Shown here in pieces: positions 43,548-52,831 of a stretch of DNA of 64,000 nucleotides. Below the pieces are notes generated by a model. That model did no database searches, was not told the origin of the DNA, and saw nothing but the letters and a program-made list of their open reading frames with translations. The translations under genes and the position numbers were made by a program. The stretch comes from Stenotrophomonas maltophilia (GTDB taxonomy: Bacteria > Pseudomonadota > Gammaproteobacteria > Xanthomonadales > Xanthomonadaceae): NCBI GenBank assembly GCA_002364755.1, contig DEZI01000002.1:1-64000 (forward strand), written 5' to 3'. Numbering within the stretch: position 1 is the stretch's first letter; each line of letters begins with the position of its first letter.

Positions 43548-45748
43548 TGACCCAGCCCTGCACGCGTGCGCGCCCGGCGCGCCCCGCCCGTTTCGCACTG
43601 AGCGCGCTCACCCTGTCGCTGTCCTGCGCCCTGCACGCAAAGGAAGCACCACCTGCCACCGCCAACGAATGGGGCGGCGTCGGTCTATTGCAGACACCAA
43701 ACGCACGGATGGCGGACGATGGCGATCTTAGTTTTACCGCGTCGTACAACGCACCCTATGCGCGCTACAACCTGACAATGCAACCATTCCCGTGGCTGGA
43801 GGCTTCGTTCCGCTACATCAACGTCAACAACCTCCTTTACGGCCCCAGCGTTGCCGGCGACCAGCACTACAAAGACAAGTCCATCGACTTCAAGCTGCGT
43901 CTCTGGGAAGAATCCCGCCTGCTGCCGGAGGTCGCCTTCGGTGTGCGAGACCTCGGCGGAACCGGTTTTTTCTCCAGCGAGTACGTTGTTGCCAACAAGA
44001 ATTTTGGCCCGATCGATGCATCCATCGGTTTTGCGACCGGCTACATCGGCAATCGCGGGGATTTCTCCAACCCACTTGGCGCCATCGATGATCGGTTCAA
44101 GGATCGACGCTCCATCGCCAACAGTGACATCGCGAACTCAGGCAAATTCGGCCTCAGCAACATGTTCAAGGGCCCGGTCGGCATCTTCGGTGGCATCACC
44201 TACCAGACGCCGATGGACGAGCTGCTGCTCAAGGTCGAGTACGACGGCAACGACTATCGTCGCGAGCCCCGCAACAACAACCTGCGCCAGCGCACGCCCA
44301 TCAACGTGGGCCTGGTCTATGTCCCGAGCCGTAATGTCGAGCTGACCGCCGCCTGGGAGCGCGGTGACGCAGCGATGTTCTCGCTGACCTTGCGCGGCAA
44401 CCCGGGCAACACGCCTGCGGCGCCGAAGCCGTTCGACCCGCCGCCGCAGCGAATGCTGCCCGCGGCCGTCGTCGCCGACCGGCGCGCAGCCGTCGCCAGC
44501 AGCGACGCCCCCGGTGCCGGTGCCGGTGCCGCAACTGCCACCAGCACCGACTGGGCAACGGTCAGCACCGAACTGCAGCGCAATGCCGGCTTCCGTGTCG
44601 AGCGCATCTCCCGCCGCGGCGACGAGCTGTACATCGATGGCTACCAGACCCGCTATCTGCACGCCGCCAAGGGCCTGGGGCGTGCCACGCGCATTCTTGC
44701 CAATGCAACCGGCGACGACTACGACTGGTTCACCCTGCGCACCACCCGCGTAGGCATGCCGATCGCCGACCTGTCGATCAACCGGGAAGCGTTCGCGGGC
44801 TACTTGGACGGCACCGTCAGCGAAGACGTCCTGCGCCGGAGCACGGAATTGCAGGCGCCTGACTCGCGTGCACGGGAGACGCTTCACACCCCCAAGCGCA
44901 GCCCGTTCGGCGGGGGTTTCAACATCGGCTACCGGCAGAACCTCGGCGGTCCCGACGGATTCATCCTCTACCAGGTGGCCGCCAATTACACGGGCAGTGT
45001 GTTCGTGCGCGACAACATCTGGCTGACCGGCACCGTCAGTGCCGACGTCACCAACAACTACCACAAGTTCAAGTACAACGCCCCGAGCCGCCTGCCGCGC
45101 GTGCGCACGGACATCCGCCAGTACCTGACCACTTCCGACGTCATGCTGCCCAACCTGCAGGCCAACATCGCGGGGCGACTGGCGCCGGACCTGTATGGCA
45201 TTGCCTATGCGGGCTACCTCGAGTGGATGTATGCCGGCGTCGGCGGCGAGCTGCTGTACCGTCCCAGCGGCGAGCGCTGGGCGGTGGGCGCGAACCTCAA
45301 CCGGGTGCAGCAGCGCGACTACGACCAGCACTTCGGCCTGCGCGATTACCGCATCACGACCGGCCATGCCACGTTCTACTACGCATTCGATGCCCGTGAG
45401 CGCATCATCGGCTCGCTTTCGGTCGGCCAGTACCTCGCAGGCGACAAGGGCGCGACGCTGGACCTGGCCCGCGTGTTCGACAACGGCGTGACCATGGGTG
45501 CCTATGCGACCAAGACCAATGTCTCGGCGCGCGACTTCGGCGAAGGCAGCTTCGACAAGGGCATCTACTTCAGCATTCCGCTCGATGGCTTCCTGCCGCG
45601 CTCTACCCGCGGTCGTGCCGCGTTCAACTGGAATCCGCTGATCCGCGACGGCGGCGCGATGCTCGGGCGCAAGTACGGCCTGTACGGCATGACCGGCGAC
45701 CGCGACGAGCGCTTCTTCTACGACAACCTGCGTACCGTCGGCGATTGA
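43547..45748 (+). CDS. YjbH/GfcD-family outer-membrane protein
   Basis: This 733-residue protein has an N-terminal signal (FALSALTLSLSCALHA) and then NEWGGVGLLQTPNARMADDGDLSFTAS, the usual YjbH opening. Many alternating beta strands follow, with YTYPWLEASFRY-like segments, so an outer-membrane barrel is expected. A central part with a periplasmic-like domain (about residues 300-440) includes a low-complexity AGAGAATATST linker. Family members work with YjbF and YjbG in polysaccharide export. The ATG at 43547 follows from the TGATG overlap. A terminator follows. Confidence 0.87.
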   Translation: MTQPCTRARPARPARFALSALTLSLSCALHAKEAPPATANEWGGVGLLQTPNARMADDGDLSFTASYNAPYARYNLTMQPFPWLEASFRYINVNNLLYGPSVAGDQHYKDKSIDFKLRLWEESRLLPEVAFGVRDLGGTGFFSSEYVVANKNFGPIDASIGFATGYIGNRGDFSNPLGAIDDRFKDRRSIANSDIANSGKFGLSNMFKGPVGIFGGITYQTPMDELLLKVEYDGNDYRREPRNNNLRQRTPINVGLVYVPSRNVELTAAWERGDAAMFSLTLRGNPGNTPAAPKPFDPPPQRMLPAAVVADRRAAVASSDAPGAGAGAATATSTDWATVSTELQRNAGFRVERISRRGDELYIDGYQTRYLHAAKGLGRATRILANATGDDYDWFTLRTTRVGMPIADLSINREAFAGYLDGTVSEDVLRRSTELQAPDSRARETLHTPKRSPFGGGFNIGYRQNLGGPDGFILYQVAANYTGSVFVRDNIWLTGTVSADVTNNYHKFKYNAPSRLPRVRTDIRQYLTTSDVMLPNLQANIAGRLAPDLYGIAYAGYLEWMYAGVGGELLYRPSGERWAVGANLNRVQQRDYDQHFGLRDYRITTGHATFYYAFDARERIIGSLSVGQYLAGDKGATLDLARVFDNGVTMGAYATKTNVSARDFGEGSFDKGIYFSIPLDGFLPRSTRGRAAFNWNPLIRDGGAMLGRKYGLYGMTGDRDERFFYDNLRTVGD

Positions 45749-45750
45749 TA

Positions 45751-45783
45751 AAAAAGGCCGGGAGCTTACCGCCCCCGGCCTTT
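45751..45783. terminator. Bidirectional terminator between yjbH-like and etp-like genes
   Basis: AAAAAGGCCGGG (45751-45762) pairs with CCCGGCCTTT (45774-45783) around an 11-nt loop, with an A tract on one side and T on the other. It can end the rightward operon and the convergent leftward phosphatase gene. Confidence 0.85.
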
Positions 45784-45815
45784 CATCTGTCTTGCCCCTG
45801 GCAGGTCGCGGGCGA

Positions 45816-46250
45816 TTAGAGGTAACGCACCCAGCTCTTAACGCCCTCATCCATCAGCGTGTAGACGTGCTCGAACGCAGCACGCTGCTGGCGATAGGGA
45901 TCAGGAATCTCGCGATCGGACTGCCATTTCCCCAGCAGGAAGGTCTTGCCCGATGCCTCCGGCGCAATCTCGATGATGCGATGGACGTGCTTGCGCTCCA
46001 TCACCAGCACCAGATCCGAAGCACCCAGGATGCTGCGGTCGATCTGCCGCGCACGATGGCCGCTGCCATCAAGGCCATGCTCGACCAACAGCGCCTGTGC
46101 GGTGGCGTCGACACCATGGTTGACCAGGGCCCCCAGACCGGCCGAGGACACCGTGATGCCCTTGCCCTGCACTGCTTCACGCAGCATCACTTCAGCCGAC
46201 GGACTACGGCAGATGTTGCCGACACACACAACCAGAATATTCTTGAACAC
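45816..46250 (-). CDS. Low-molecular-weight protein-tyrosine phosphatase, Wzb/Etp type
   Basis: This 144-residue cytoplasmic phosphatase has the P-loop VVCVGNICRSP (Cys9, Arg15) and the general acid Asp117 in REIPDPYRQQ. In capsule loci Wzb or Etp dephosphorylates the tyrosine kinase Wzc or Etk to let polymer grow. Here no kinase gene is in the locus, so the partner must be elsewhere or the enzyme acts on another protein. It is transcribed in the same direction as the sugar transferase gene, 115 bp downstream of it. Confidence 0.93.
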   Translation of the reverse strand: MFKNILVVCVGNICRSPSAEVMLREAVQGKGITVSSAGLGALVNHGVDATAQALLVEHGLDGSGHRARQIDRSILGASDLVLVMERKHVHRIIEIAPEASGKTFLLGKWQSDREIPDPYRQQRAAFEHVYTLMDEGVKSWVRYL

Positions 46251-46365
46251 GGACTACGGCTTCCATCAGTTCTTCGGTACATGAAACGCAGCGCCCGGCC
46301 GCTGCTGCAGACCGGGCGCTTCCACGCGGGCGGGGCCGACGCAACGCCGGCAACAGCCTCGGTGC

Positions 46366-47823
46366 CTAGTATGCCGATTTCTGGCCCAGCACCTTGAATG
46401 CCGTCATCACGATGATGCGCACATCCAGCGTCGGGCTCCAGCGGCGGATGTAATCGATGTCGTACTGCACGCGTTTCTTCATCGAACGCAGTTCGGGAGT
46501 CTCGCCCCGCAGTCCATGCACCTGTGCCCAACCGGTGATGCCCGGCTTCACGTAATGGCGGTGCATGTAGCGGTCGATCAGGCGCTCATAGTGGTTGTTG
46601 TGCTGCACGGCATGCGGCCGCGGCCCAACCACCGACATGCTGCCGCCCAGCACGTTGAAGAACTGCGGCAGCTCGTCCAGGCTGCTGCGGCGCAGGAAGG
46701 CGCCAAAACGGGTGACGCGCGGATCGTTGCGGGTGGCCTGCGTGATCTTGTCCGAAGAACCCTCCGCATGAACCCGCATCGAGCGGAACTTCAGCATCGA
46801 GAACTCCTTGCCCCCCAGACCGTGGCGGCGCTGGCGGAACAGCACCGGGCCAGGCGAACTGAGCTTCACGCCAACGGCGAGCACCGCAAACACGGGCGCC
46901 AGCACGATCACCGCCAGGCCCGCCACCAATATGTCCTCAATGCGCTTGACGAGCCGGAAGTTGTGATCCGCCACACCCTGCCGCACACCAATCATCGGCA
47001 CGTTGCCAACCTGGTGCACACCCGGATTCAGGGTGCCCCAGCCCGTGGTATCCGGAATCAGCCGCACCGGTACCGGGAAGCGCTCGATCTGCTTCAGCAT
47101 CGCCTTCATGTCACCGGCGTCGCCCGGGGTCATCGACACCCACAGCTGATCGAATTCGCCACGATGCTTGTCCATGTAGCGCGGCAGGTCAGCCAGCGCC
47201 CCCAGGCAACGGGGTGCATCGCCGCCGCGGCGCATCGCAAGATCGCCCTTGGCGGAGAAGTAGCCTACCACTTCCTTGCCCAGCTCAGGCTTGCCGCGCA
47301 GCAGGCGGTGCAGCTTCAGCCCCGACGAACGCAGGCCGACCAGCAGCACGCGCTCGCGATCCAGGCCGCGCGAACGCAGGCGGTGCAGCTGCGCCCGCAG
47401 CAGAACGCGCACGCCGACCATGCCGATCAGACCTGACACATACCAGGTCAGCAGCCAGCGCGTGGGAACGGCCCCGGCCATGTCGACCAGGACCGCATAG
47501 AAGGAGAACAACCCGAAACTGCAGGACCATGCCAGCAGCAGCACCCACAGATCCACCACGAGGCCGCGGCCACGCCAGGCCCGGTACACCGGCCCGATCA
47601 TGAAGCAGACCATCGCACTGAGCAGGACGGCGCCGAACACTACCCGCTGCGACTTATCCGGCACGCCCGAACCATAGAAAACGAGGTGGGACAGAACCGC
47701 GGTGAGCGGGACGACCGCCGCATCACCCAGTCGCAGCGCCAGTTCAAGTGCGGCGCGGGCTTCGACCCGGCGGCGGGCGCGGGCGGGGTGGCTGGAAAGA
47801 TCTTCTACGGATCCATGTAGCAC
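46366..47823 (-). CDS. Undecaprenyl-phosphate sugar phosphotransferase (WcaJ/GumD-like)
   Basis: This 485-residue polyisoprenyl-phosphate hexose-1-phosphate transferase starts polymer synthesis on the lipid carrier. It has four N-terminal membrane helices, a CoA-binding-like domain (RERVLLVGLRSSGLKLHRLL) and a fifth hydrophobic segment (IEDILVAGLAVIVLAPVFAVLAVGVKL). The catalytic tail has SPGPVLFRQRRHGLGGKEFSMLKFRSM, RFGAFLRRSSLDELPQFFNVLGGSMSVVGPRPHAV and KPGITGWAQVHGLRGET. The GTG at 47823 is supported by AAGGAG 7 nt upstream. No glycosyltransferase or polymerase genes lie beside it. Confidence 0.92.
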   Translation of the reverse strand: MLHGSVEDLSSHPARARRRVEARAALELALRLGDAAVVPLTAVLSHLVFYGSGVPDKSQRVVFGAVLLSAMVCFMIGPVYRAWRGRGLVVDLWVLLLAWSCSFGLFSFYAVLVDMAGAVPTRWLLTWYVSGLIGMVGVRVLLRAQLHRLRSRGLDRERVLLVGLRSSGLKLHRLLRGKPELGKEVVGYFSAKGDLAMRRGGDAPRCLGALADLPRYMDKHRGEFDQLWVSMTPGDAGDMKAMLKQIERFPVPVRLIPDTTGWGTLNPGVHQVGNVPMIGVRQGVADHNFRLVKRIEDILVAGLAVIVLAPVFAVLAVGVKLSSPGPVLFRQRRHGLGGKEFSMLKFRSMRVHAEGSSDKITQATRNDPRVTRFGAFLRRSSLDELPQFFNVLGGSMSVVGPRPHAVQHNNHYERLIDRYMHRHYVKPGITGWAQVHGLRGETPELRSMKKRVQYDIDYIRRWSPTLDVRIIVMTAFKVLGQKSAY

Positions 47824-48210
47824 AAAATTTCTCCTTAAGCGGTTCCGCAGACGGAGACACGATCCGTCGGCCCTTCAGCACCGTTCTCCCCAGCCGGTGC
47901 GCGCATTTCATTGTGGTTTGATTGACTTTGTCTCGATTGTGTCTGAAGTCCGTCACAAAAGATAGTCGCCGCATGGCACTTCTTTGACGCGCCCGCCGGG
48001 CCTGGCGAGCCGTAGCGTGCTGATTTTCATCACTTTCTCCTCACTGCGCGTGCACTGCAAATCGTGACGCGGCCACGTCAAGCATCCGGCGCCCACCCCG
48101 CACTGCACCAAGCCCCGCCACATCCCTCTGCTACCATCGCCGGTTCAGTCCGCCGCATCCCCCACCTGCCCGCGGCGGCACCAACTACGTAACGAAACAC
48201 AGGAGTCTGC
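47824..48210. other. 387-bp divergent intergenic region
   Basis: The region separates the leftward sugar transferase and the rightward aldehyde dehydrogenase and must hold both promoters. It contains a relatively AT-rich part (about 47915-47965, ttgattgactttgtctcgat) that could serve either direction. I see no ORF, repeat or clear palindrome in it. Confidence 0.5.
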
Positions 48211-49743
48211 ATGTCTTCCGAGCTGCTCAAGTCCCTTGGTCTGGACGCGATCAACGCTGGCACCTACCTGGGCAACGGGGAATGGTCGAGCGCTACCGGT
48301 GGTGAGCTGATCACCCCGGTCAACCCGACCACCGGCGAGCCGATCGCGCAGGTCCGCGCCACCACCGAGGCTGACTACGAAACGGTCATCGCCCGTGCCC
48401 AGGAAGCCTTCAAGGTCTGGCGCACCACCCCGGCCCCGCGCCGCGGCGAAGCCGTGCGCCTGTGCGGCGAAGCGCTGCGCAAGCACAAGGACGCCCTGGG
48501 TTCGCTGGTCGCCCTGGAAATGGGCAAGAGCAAGCCCGAAGGCGACGGTGAAGTACAGGAGATGATCGACATCGCCGATTTCGCCGTGGGCCAGAGCCGC
48601 ATGCTGTACGGCTACACCATGCATTCGGAGCGCCCCGGCCACCGCATGTACGAGCAGTACCACCCGCTGGGCCTGGTCGGCATCATCTCGGCCTTCAACT
48701 TCCCGGTCGCGGTGTGGAGCTGGAATGCCTTCCTGGCCGCCATCTGCGGTGACGTCTGCATCTGGAAGCCGTCCAACAAGACCCCGCTGACCGCCATCGC
48801 CTCCATGCGCATCTGCAATGAAGCGCTGCGCGAAGCCGGTTTCCCGGACATCTTCTTCCTGGTCAACGACGCCGGCACCGCTCTGTCGGAAAAGATGGTC
48901 GATGACCGCCGCGTGCCGCTGATCAGCTTCACCGGCTCGACCCAGGTCGGCCGTACGGTCAACGAAAAGGTCGCCCGCCGGCTGGGCCGCTGCCTGCTGG
49001 AGCTGGGTGGCAACAACGCCATCATCCTCGACGAGACCGCCGACCTGAAGCTGGCCGTGCCGGGCATCGTGTTTGGCGCCGTCGGTACCGCCGGCCAGCG
49101 CTGTACCACCACCCGCCGCCTGATCGTGCACCGCTCGATCTACGCCGACGTGCTGGCCACCCTGGTCAAGGCCTACAAGCAGGTGGAAGGCAAGATCGGT
49201 GACCCGACCGATGCTGCCAACCTGATGGGCCCGCTGAACAGCGACGGTGCCGTGCAGCAGTTCCTCGATGCCATCGCCCAGGCCAAGGCCGCCGGCGGCA
49301 CCATCGAAACCGGCGGCACCCGCATCGATCGTGCAGGCAACTTCGTACTGCCGGCCATTGTCTCGGGCCTGAAGAACAGCGACGCGGTGGTCCAGCACGA
49401 AACCTTCGCGCCGATCCTGTACGTCATGCCGTACGACAGCCTCGATGAAGCCATCGACATGCAGAACGGCGTGCCGCAGGGCCTGTCGTCCTCGATCTTC
49501 ACCCAGAACCTGAAAACCGCCGAGAGGTTCCTGTCGGCCGCCGGCAGCGACTGCGGCATCGCCAACATCAACATCGGCACGTCCGGTGCGGAGATCGGCG
49601 GCGCCTTCGGTGGCGAGAAGGACACCGGCGGTGGTCGTGAGTCGGGTTCGGATGCGTGGAAGGTCTACATGCGCCGCCAGACCAACACCATCAACTACTC
49701 GGATTCGCTGCCGCTGGCCCAGGGCATCAAGTTCGACCTGTAA
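48211..49743 (+). CDS. Aldehyde dehydrogenase, ALDH7 / aminoadipate-semialdehyde type
   Basis: This 510-residue NAD-dependent dehydrogenase resembles antiquitin (ALDH7A1) and bacterial piperideine-6-carboxylate dehydrogenase, which oxidise 2-aminoadipate semialdehyde in lysine breakdown. Visible residues are Asn163 (SAFNFPVAVWSWN), Glu264 (LLELGGNNA) and nucleophile Cys298 (GTAGQRCTTTRR). Family features are EMGKSKPEGDGEVQEMIDI and NIGTSGAEIGGAFGGEK. The ATG at 48211 follows an AGGAG about 8 nt upstream. No other lysine-catabolism gene is near, so the pathway role rests on family resemblance alone. Confidence 0.87.
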   Translation: MSSELLKSLGLDAINAGTYLGNGEWSSATGGELITPVNPTTGEPIAQVRATTEADYETVIARAQEAFKVWRTTPAPRRGEAVRLCGEALRKHKDALGSLVALEMGKSKPEGDGEVQEMIDIADFAVGQSRMLYGYTMHSERPGHRMYEQYHPLGLVGIISAFNFPVAVWSWNAFLAAICGDVCIWKPSNKTPLTAIASMRICNEALREAGFPDIFFLVNDAGTALSEKMVDDRRVPLISFTGSTQVGRTVNEKVARRLGRCLLELGGNNAIILDETADLKLAVPGIVFGAVGTAGQRCTTTRRLIVHRSIYADVLATLVKAYKQVEGKIGDPTDAANLMGPLNSDGAVQQFLDAIAQAKAAGGTIETGGTRIDRAGNFVLPAIVSGLKNSDAVVQHETFAPILYVMPYDSLDEAIDMQNGVPQGLSSSIFTQNLKTAERFLSAAGSDCGIANINIGTSGAEIGGAFGGEKDTGGGRESGSDAWKVYMRRQTNTINYSDSLPLAQGIKFDL

Positions 49744-49753
49744 TGCTGTTTTT

Positions 49754-49828
49754 GTAGCGCCGAGCCATGCTCGGCAGGACGGGCCATGAACACTGCAGGA
49801 AGTGCAGCCGAGCATGGCTCGGCTCTAC
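49754..49828. repeat. SMAG-type pair abutting an SDR gene
   Basis: GTAGCGCCGAGCCATGCTCG (from 49754) faces GCAGCCGAGCATGGCTCGGC ending TCTAC (49804-49828). The pair fills the space between the dehydrogenase stop and the SDR start, ending 2 bp before the chosen GTG. Confidence 0.8.
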
Positions 49829-49830
49829 AG

Positions 49831-50583
49831 GTGATTGACTTCAGCGGCCGCCGCGTGGCCATCGCCGGCGGCAGCAAGGGCATCGGCCGTGAACTGGCGC
49901 TGGCATTCGCCGGCGCCGGGGCACGGGTCTCGGTCTGCGCCCGCGGCCTGCCCGGGCTGCGGGCACTGGAGGTCGACGCCGAGACACAGGGCACGCCCGT
50001 GCATGTTGTCGCGGCCGACCTGGCCGAGATCGAGCAGATCGGCGGCTGGCTGATGGCCGCCGCCGATGCGCTTGGCGGCATCGACGTACTGGTCAACAAC
50101 GCCACCGGCTACGGCATGGCCGACGACGAGGACGGCTGGGCGGCCAGCCTGCAGATCGACCTGATGGCGGCCGTACGCGCCTCCCGCCTGGCCCTGCCTT
50201 GGCTGCGGGCCTCGGATGATGCCTGCATCCTCAACCTGTCCTCGATCGCCGCCCAGCAGCCCCGCCCCGGTGGCGCGCCGTATGCGGCAGCGAAGGCTGC
50301 GCTGTCCCACTACACCACCTCGCAGGCCCTGGCCCTGGCCAAGGACCACATCCGGGTCAATGCCATCGCGCCGGGCTCGATCGAGTTTGCCGATGGGCTG
50401 TGGGCCCGACGCCGCGTGGAGGATCCCGCGCTGTACCAGGCCACCCTGGCGCGGATCCCGTTCGGCCGCTTCGGCCACCCGCGCGAGATCGCCGACGCCG
50501 CGCTGTTCCTGTGCTCGCCTCTGGCCCGCTGGGTCACCGGCCATGTGCTCAACGTGGATGGTGGCCAGGTGTTGATGGGCTGA
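49831..50583 (+). CDS. Short-chain dehydrogenase/reductase
   Basis: This is a 250-residue classical SDR of the Rossmann fold. The cofactor loop is RVAIAGGSKGIGRELALAFA, followed by DVLVNNATGYG. The active site shows Ser (LNLSSIAAQ), Tyr and Lys (YAAAKAALSHY), and the C-terminus has VTGHVLNVDGGQVLMG. The substrate is unknown. I chose GTG at 49831. An ATG at 49786 would add 15 residues encoded wholly by a SMAG stem-loop. Neither has a good ribosome site. Confidence 0.88.
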   Translation: MIDFSGRRVAIAGGSKGIGRELALAFAGAGARVSVCARGLPGLRALEVDAETQGTPVHVVAADLAEIEQIGGWLMAAADALGGIDVLVNNATGYGMADDEDGWAASLQIDLMAAVRASRLALPWLRASDDACILNLSSIAAQQPRPGGAPYAAAKAALSHYTTSQALALAKDHIRVNAIAPGSIEFADGLWARRRVEDPALYQATLARIPFGRFGHPREIADAALFLCSPLARWVTGHVLNVDGGQVLMG

Positions 50584-50600
50584 ACCCGGGTCGCGCGCCG

Positions 50601-50627
50601 CGCTCGCCGGGCATGGCCCGGCGCTAC
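50601..50627. repeat. SMAG-type repeat
   Basis: A single palindrome reads CGCTCGCCGGGCATGGCCCG and continues GCGCTAC, the complement of a GTAG-headed unit. It lies between the SDR gene and the next small gene. Confidence 0.75.
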
Positions 50628-50698
50628 CGCTGCTGTCTCGCCCATGGGCTTGCCGGCCCGCAGGCACTATCATGTGCGCACTGCCAAGGAGGATCCCC

Positions 50699-50983
50699 AT
50701 GAGCGTGGCACCCCGACAGACAAGCGGCCTGGCCGTCCTCAGCCTGGTGCTGGGCATCGCCAGCTGGACCGTGCTGCCCTTCGTGGCCAGTATCGTGGCC
50801 ATCATCACCGGGCACATGGCCCGCAGCGAGATCCGCCGTCGCCCCGCCGAGCTGGAAGGCGACGGGCTGGCCCTGACCGGCCTCATCCTGGGCTGGTTGA
50901 ACGTGATCATGCTGGGCCTGGGCCTGCTGGTCATCGTCCTGTTCTTCGGCGGTCTGGCCTGGCTGGCCACGCTGTCGAACTGA
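50699..50983 (+). CDS. DUF4190-type small membrane protein
   Basis: This 94-residue protein has two hydrophobic helices (LAVLSLVLGIASWTVLPFVASIVAIITG and LALTGLILGWLNVIMLGLGLLVIVLFFGGLAW) joined by a basic loop HMARSEIRRRP and LEGDG. The pattern GLAxxxLxLGI...ITGHxAxxxIRR...GxGLAxxGLILGW is that of DUF4190 proteins, whose function is unknown. AAGGAGG ends 5 nt before the ATG. The methyltransferase gene starts 5 bp after its stop. Confidence 0.85.
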   Translation: MSVAPRQTSGLAVLSLVLGIASWTVLPFVASIVAIITGHMARSEIRRRPAELEGDGLALTGLILGWLNVIMLGLGLLVIVLFFGGLAWLATLSN

Positions 50984-50988
50984 CCGCC

Positions 50989-51759
50989 ATGAGCGCGTCG
51001 GACAGCACTGAACGCTTCAGCAGCCGGGTCGCCGATTACGTGCGCTACCGCCCGGACTATCCCGCTGCGCTGATGGACTGGCTGCATGGGCCGATGGCCG
51101 TGCCCACCGCGGCGCTCGTCGCCGACATCGGTGCGGGCACCGGCATTTCCAGCCGCCCGTTCCTGGCCGCCGGCCATCCGCTGGTGGCGGTTGAGCCCAA
51201 TGCAGCCATGCGCGCGGCCGCCGAGCAGTGGCTGGCACCGCAGTTTCCGCTGTTCCGCGCCGTCGATGGCCACGCCGAGGCGACCGGGCTGGCCGATGCC
51301 AGCGTCGATCTGGTCAGCGCCGCGCAGGCCTTCCACTGGTTCGACACCGTGGCCGTGCGTGCCGAGTGGCAGCGCATCCTGCACCCGGGCGGACTGGCCC
51401 TGATCTACTGGAATTCGCGCCTGCTCGATGCCAGCCCGTTCCTGGTCGGCTACGAGCAGCTGCTGCTGGACTACGGCACCGACTACACCGCGGTGGCCGA
51501 GCGCTACCAGGACGATGCCACCATGCAGGCCTGGTTCGGCCACGGCCTGCGCGGCATGATCGAGCTGCCCAACGTGCAGCACCTGGACTTCGACGCCCTG
51601 CGCGGGCGCCTGCTGTCTTCCTCCTACGCACCGCAACCCGGGCACGAGCGCCATGCGCCGATGCTGGCGGCGCTGCAGGACCTGTTCAACGCCCACGCGG
51701 TGAACGGACAGGTCGCCTTTGAATATCGAACCCGAGCCTTCCTCGGCACGCTGGACTGA
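50989..51759 (+). CDS. Class I SAM-dependent methyltransferase
   Basis: This 256-residue methyltransferase has the SAM-binding motif I VADIGAGTGISSRPFLAAGH, acidic motif VAVEPNAAM, and SVDLVSAAQAFHWFD, typical of the UbiE/type 11 group acting on small molecules. RILHPGGLALIYWNSR is motif III. The substrate is unknown. It starts 5 bp after the small membrane protein and ends 8 bp before pyrD, so it belongs to one rightward unit with pyrD, murB and a transporter. Confidence 0.87.
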   Translation: MSASDSTERFSSRVADYVRYRPDYPAALMDWLHGPMAVPTAALVADIGAGTGISSRPFLAAGHPLVAVEPNAAMRAAAEQWLAPQFPLFRAVDGHAEATGLADASVDLVSAAQAFHWFDTVAVRAEWQRILHPGGLALIYWNSRLLDASPFLVGYEQLLLDYGTDYTAVAERYQDDATMQAWFGHGLRGMIELPNVQHLDFDALRGRLLSSSYAPQPGHERHAPMLAALQDLFNAHAVNGQVAFEYRTRAFLGTLD

Positions 51760-51767
51760 ACCGACGC

Positions 51768-52823
51768 ATGTATTCGCTTGCCCGCCCCTTCCTGTTCTCG
51801 CTCGACGCCGAGCGCGCCCACGGCCTCGGCCTGTCCGCACTGGACACGGCCTACCGCACCGGCACCACGCCGCTGCTGGCCGCACGCATCGCGCCGATGC
51901 CGAGCACCGTGTTCGGGCTGACCTTCCCCAATCCGGTCGGCCTGGCCGCCGGCCTGGACAAGAACGGCGAGCACATCGATGCCTTGTTCGCACTGGGCTT
52001 CGGCTTCGTCGAGATCGGCACCATCACCCCGCGGCCGCAGGAGGGCAACCCGAAGCCGCGCCTGTTCCGGCTGCCGGCGCACCAGGCCATCATCAACCGC
52101 ATGGGCTTCAACAATGCCGGTGTCGATGCGCTGGTGCGCAACGTCGAGCGCGCGCGCAACCGTCGCGGGCTGCTCGGCATCAACATCGGCAAGAACAAGG
52201 ACACCCCCAACGAGCAGGCGGTCGATGACTACATCGCCTGCCTGGCCAAGGTCTACCCGCTGGCCGACTACATCACCGTCAACATCTCCTCGCCCAACAC
52301 CGCCGGCCTTCGCGAGCTGCAGGAAGAGACCGCGCTGCGCCAGCTGGTCAGCCAGCTGCGTGACCGCCAGGAAGCCCTGGCTGCGCAGCATGGCCGCCGC
52401 GTGCCGATGCTGGTGAAGGTGGCGCCTGACCTGAGCGAGCGCGACATCGACGCCGCCGCGCGCGTGCTGGGCGAACTGCAGGTGGACGGCGTGATCGCCA
52501 CCAACACCACCATCGATCGCAGCCGCGTCGCAGGCGATCCGCTGGCCAACGAGGCGGGCGGCCTGTCCGGTGCGCCGGTGCTGGACCAGTCGACCCTGGT
52601 GCTGCGTCGCCTGCGCGCGCGCCTGCCCGAATCGGTGCCCCTGGTCGGCGTGGGTGGCATCCTCTCCGGTGCCGACGCAGTGGCCAAGATGGCCGCCGGC
52701 GCCGCCCTGGTGCAGTGCTACAGCGGCCTGATCTACCGTGGCCCGTCGCTGGTGGCCGAATGCGTGGAGGCGATCCGTCGCCGCCGCGAAGCGCCCAGCC
52801 GTGGCGCGGTGGCACCGCTGTGA
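51768..52823 (+). CDS. pyrD: Dihydroorotate dehydrogenase (quinone), class 2
   Basis: PyrD oxidises dihydroorotate to orotate in pyrimidine synthesis, passing electrons via FMN to quinone at the inner membrane. The 351-residue protein has the class 2 N-terminal helix (YSLARPFLFSLDAERAHGLGL) and NPVGLAAGLDKNGEHIDALFALGFGFVEIGTITPRPQEGNPKPRLFRL. It also has INRMGFNNAG, NISSPNTAGLRELQ (catalytic Ser region), LVKVAPDLSE and GGLSGAPVL. VGVGGILSGADA and AGAALVQCYSGLIYRG close the FMN site. Length fits the family. Confidence 0.96.
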   Translation: MYSLARPFLFSLDAERAHGLGLSALDTAYRTGTTPLLAARIAPMPSTVFGLTFPNPVGLAAGLDKNGEHIDALFALGFGFVEIGTITPRPQEGNPKPRLFRLPAHQAIINRMGFNNAGVDALVRNVERARNRRGLLGINIGKNKDTPNEQAVDDYIACLAKVYPLADYITVNISSPNTAGLRELQEETALRQLVSQLRDRQEALAAQHGRRVPMLVKVAPDLSERDIDAAARVLGELQVDGVIATNTTIDRSRVAGDPLANEAGGLSGAPVLDQSTLVLRRLRARLPESVPLVGVGGILSGADAVAKMAAGAALVQCYSGLIYRGPSLVAECVEAIRRRREAPSRGAVAPL

Positions 52824-52831
52824 GCGCGCCC

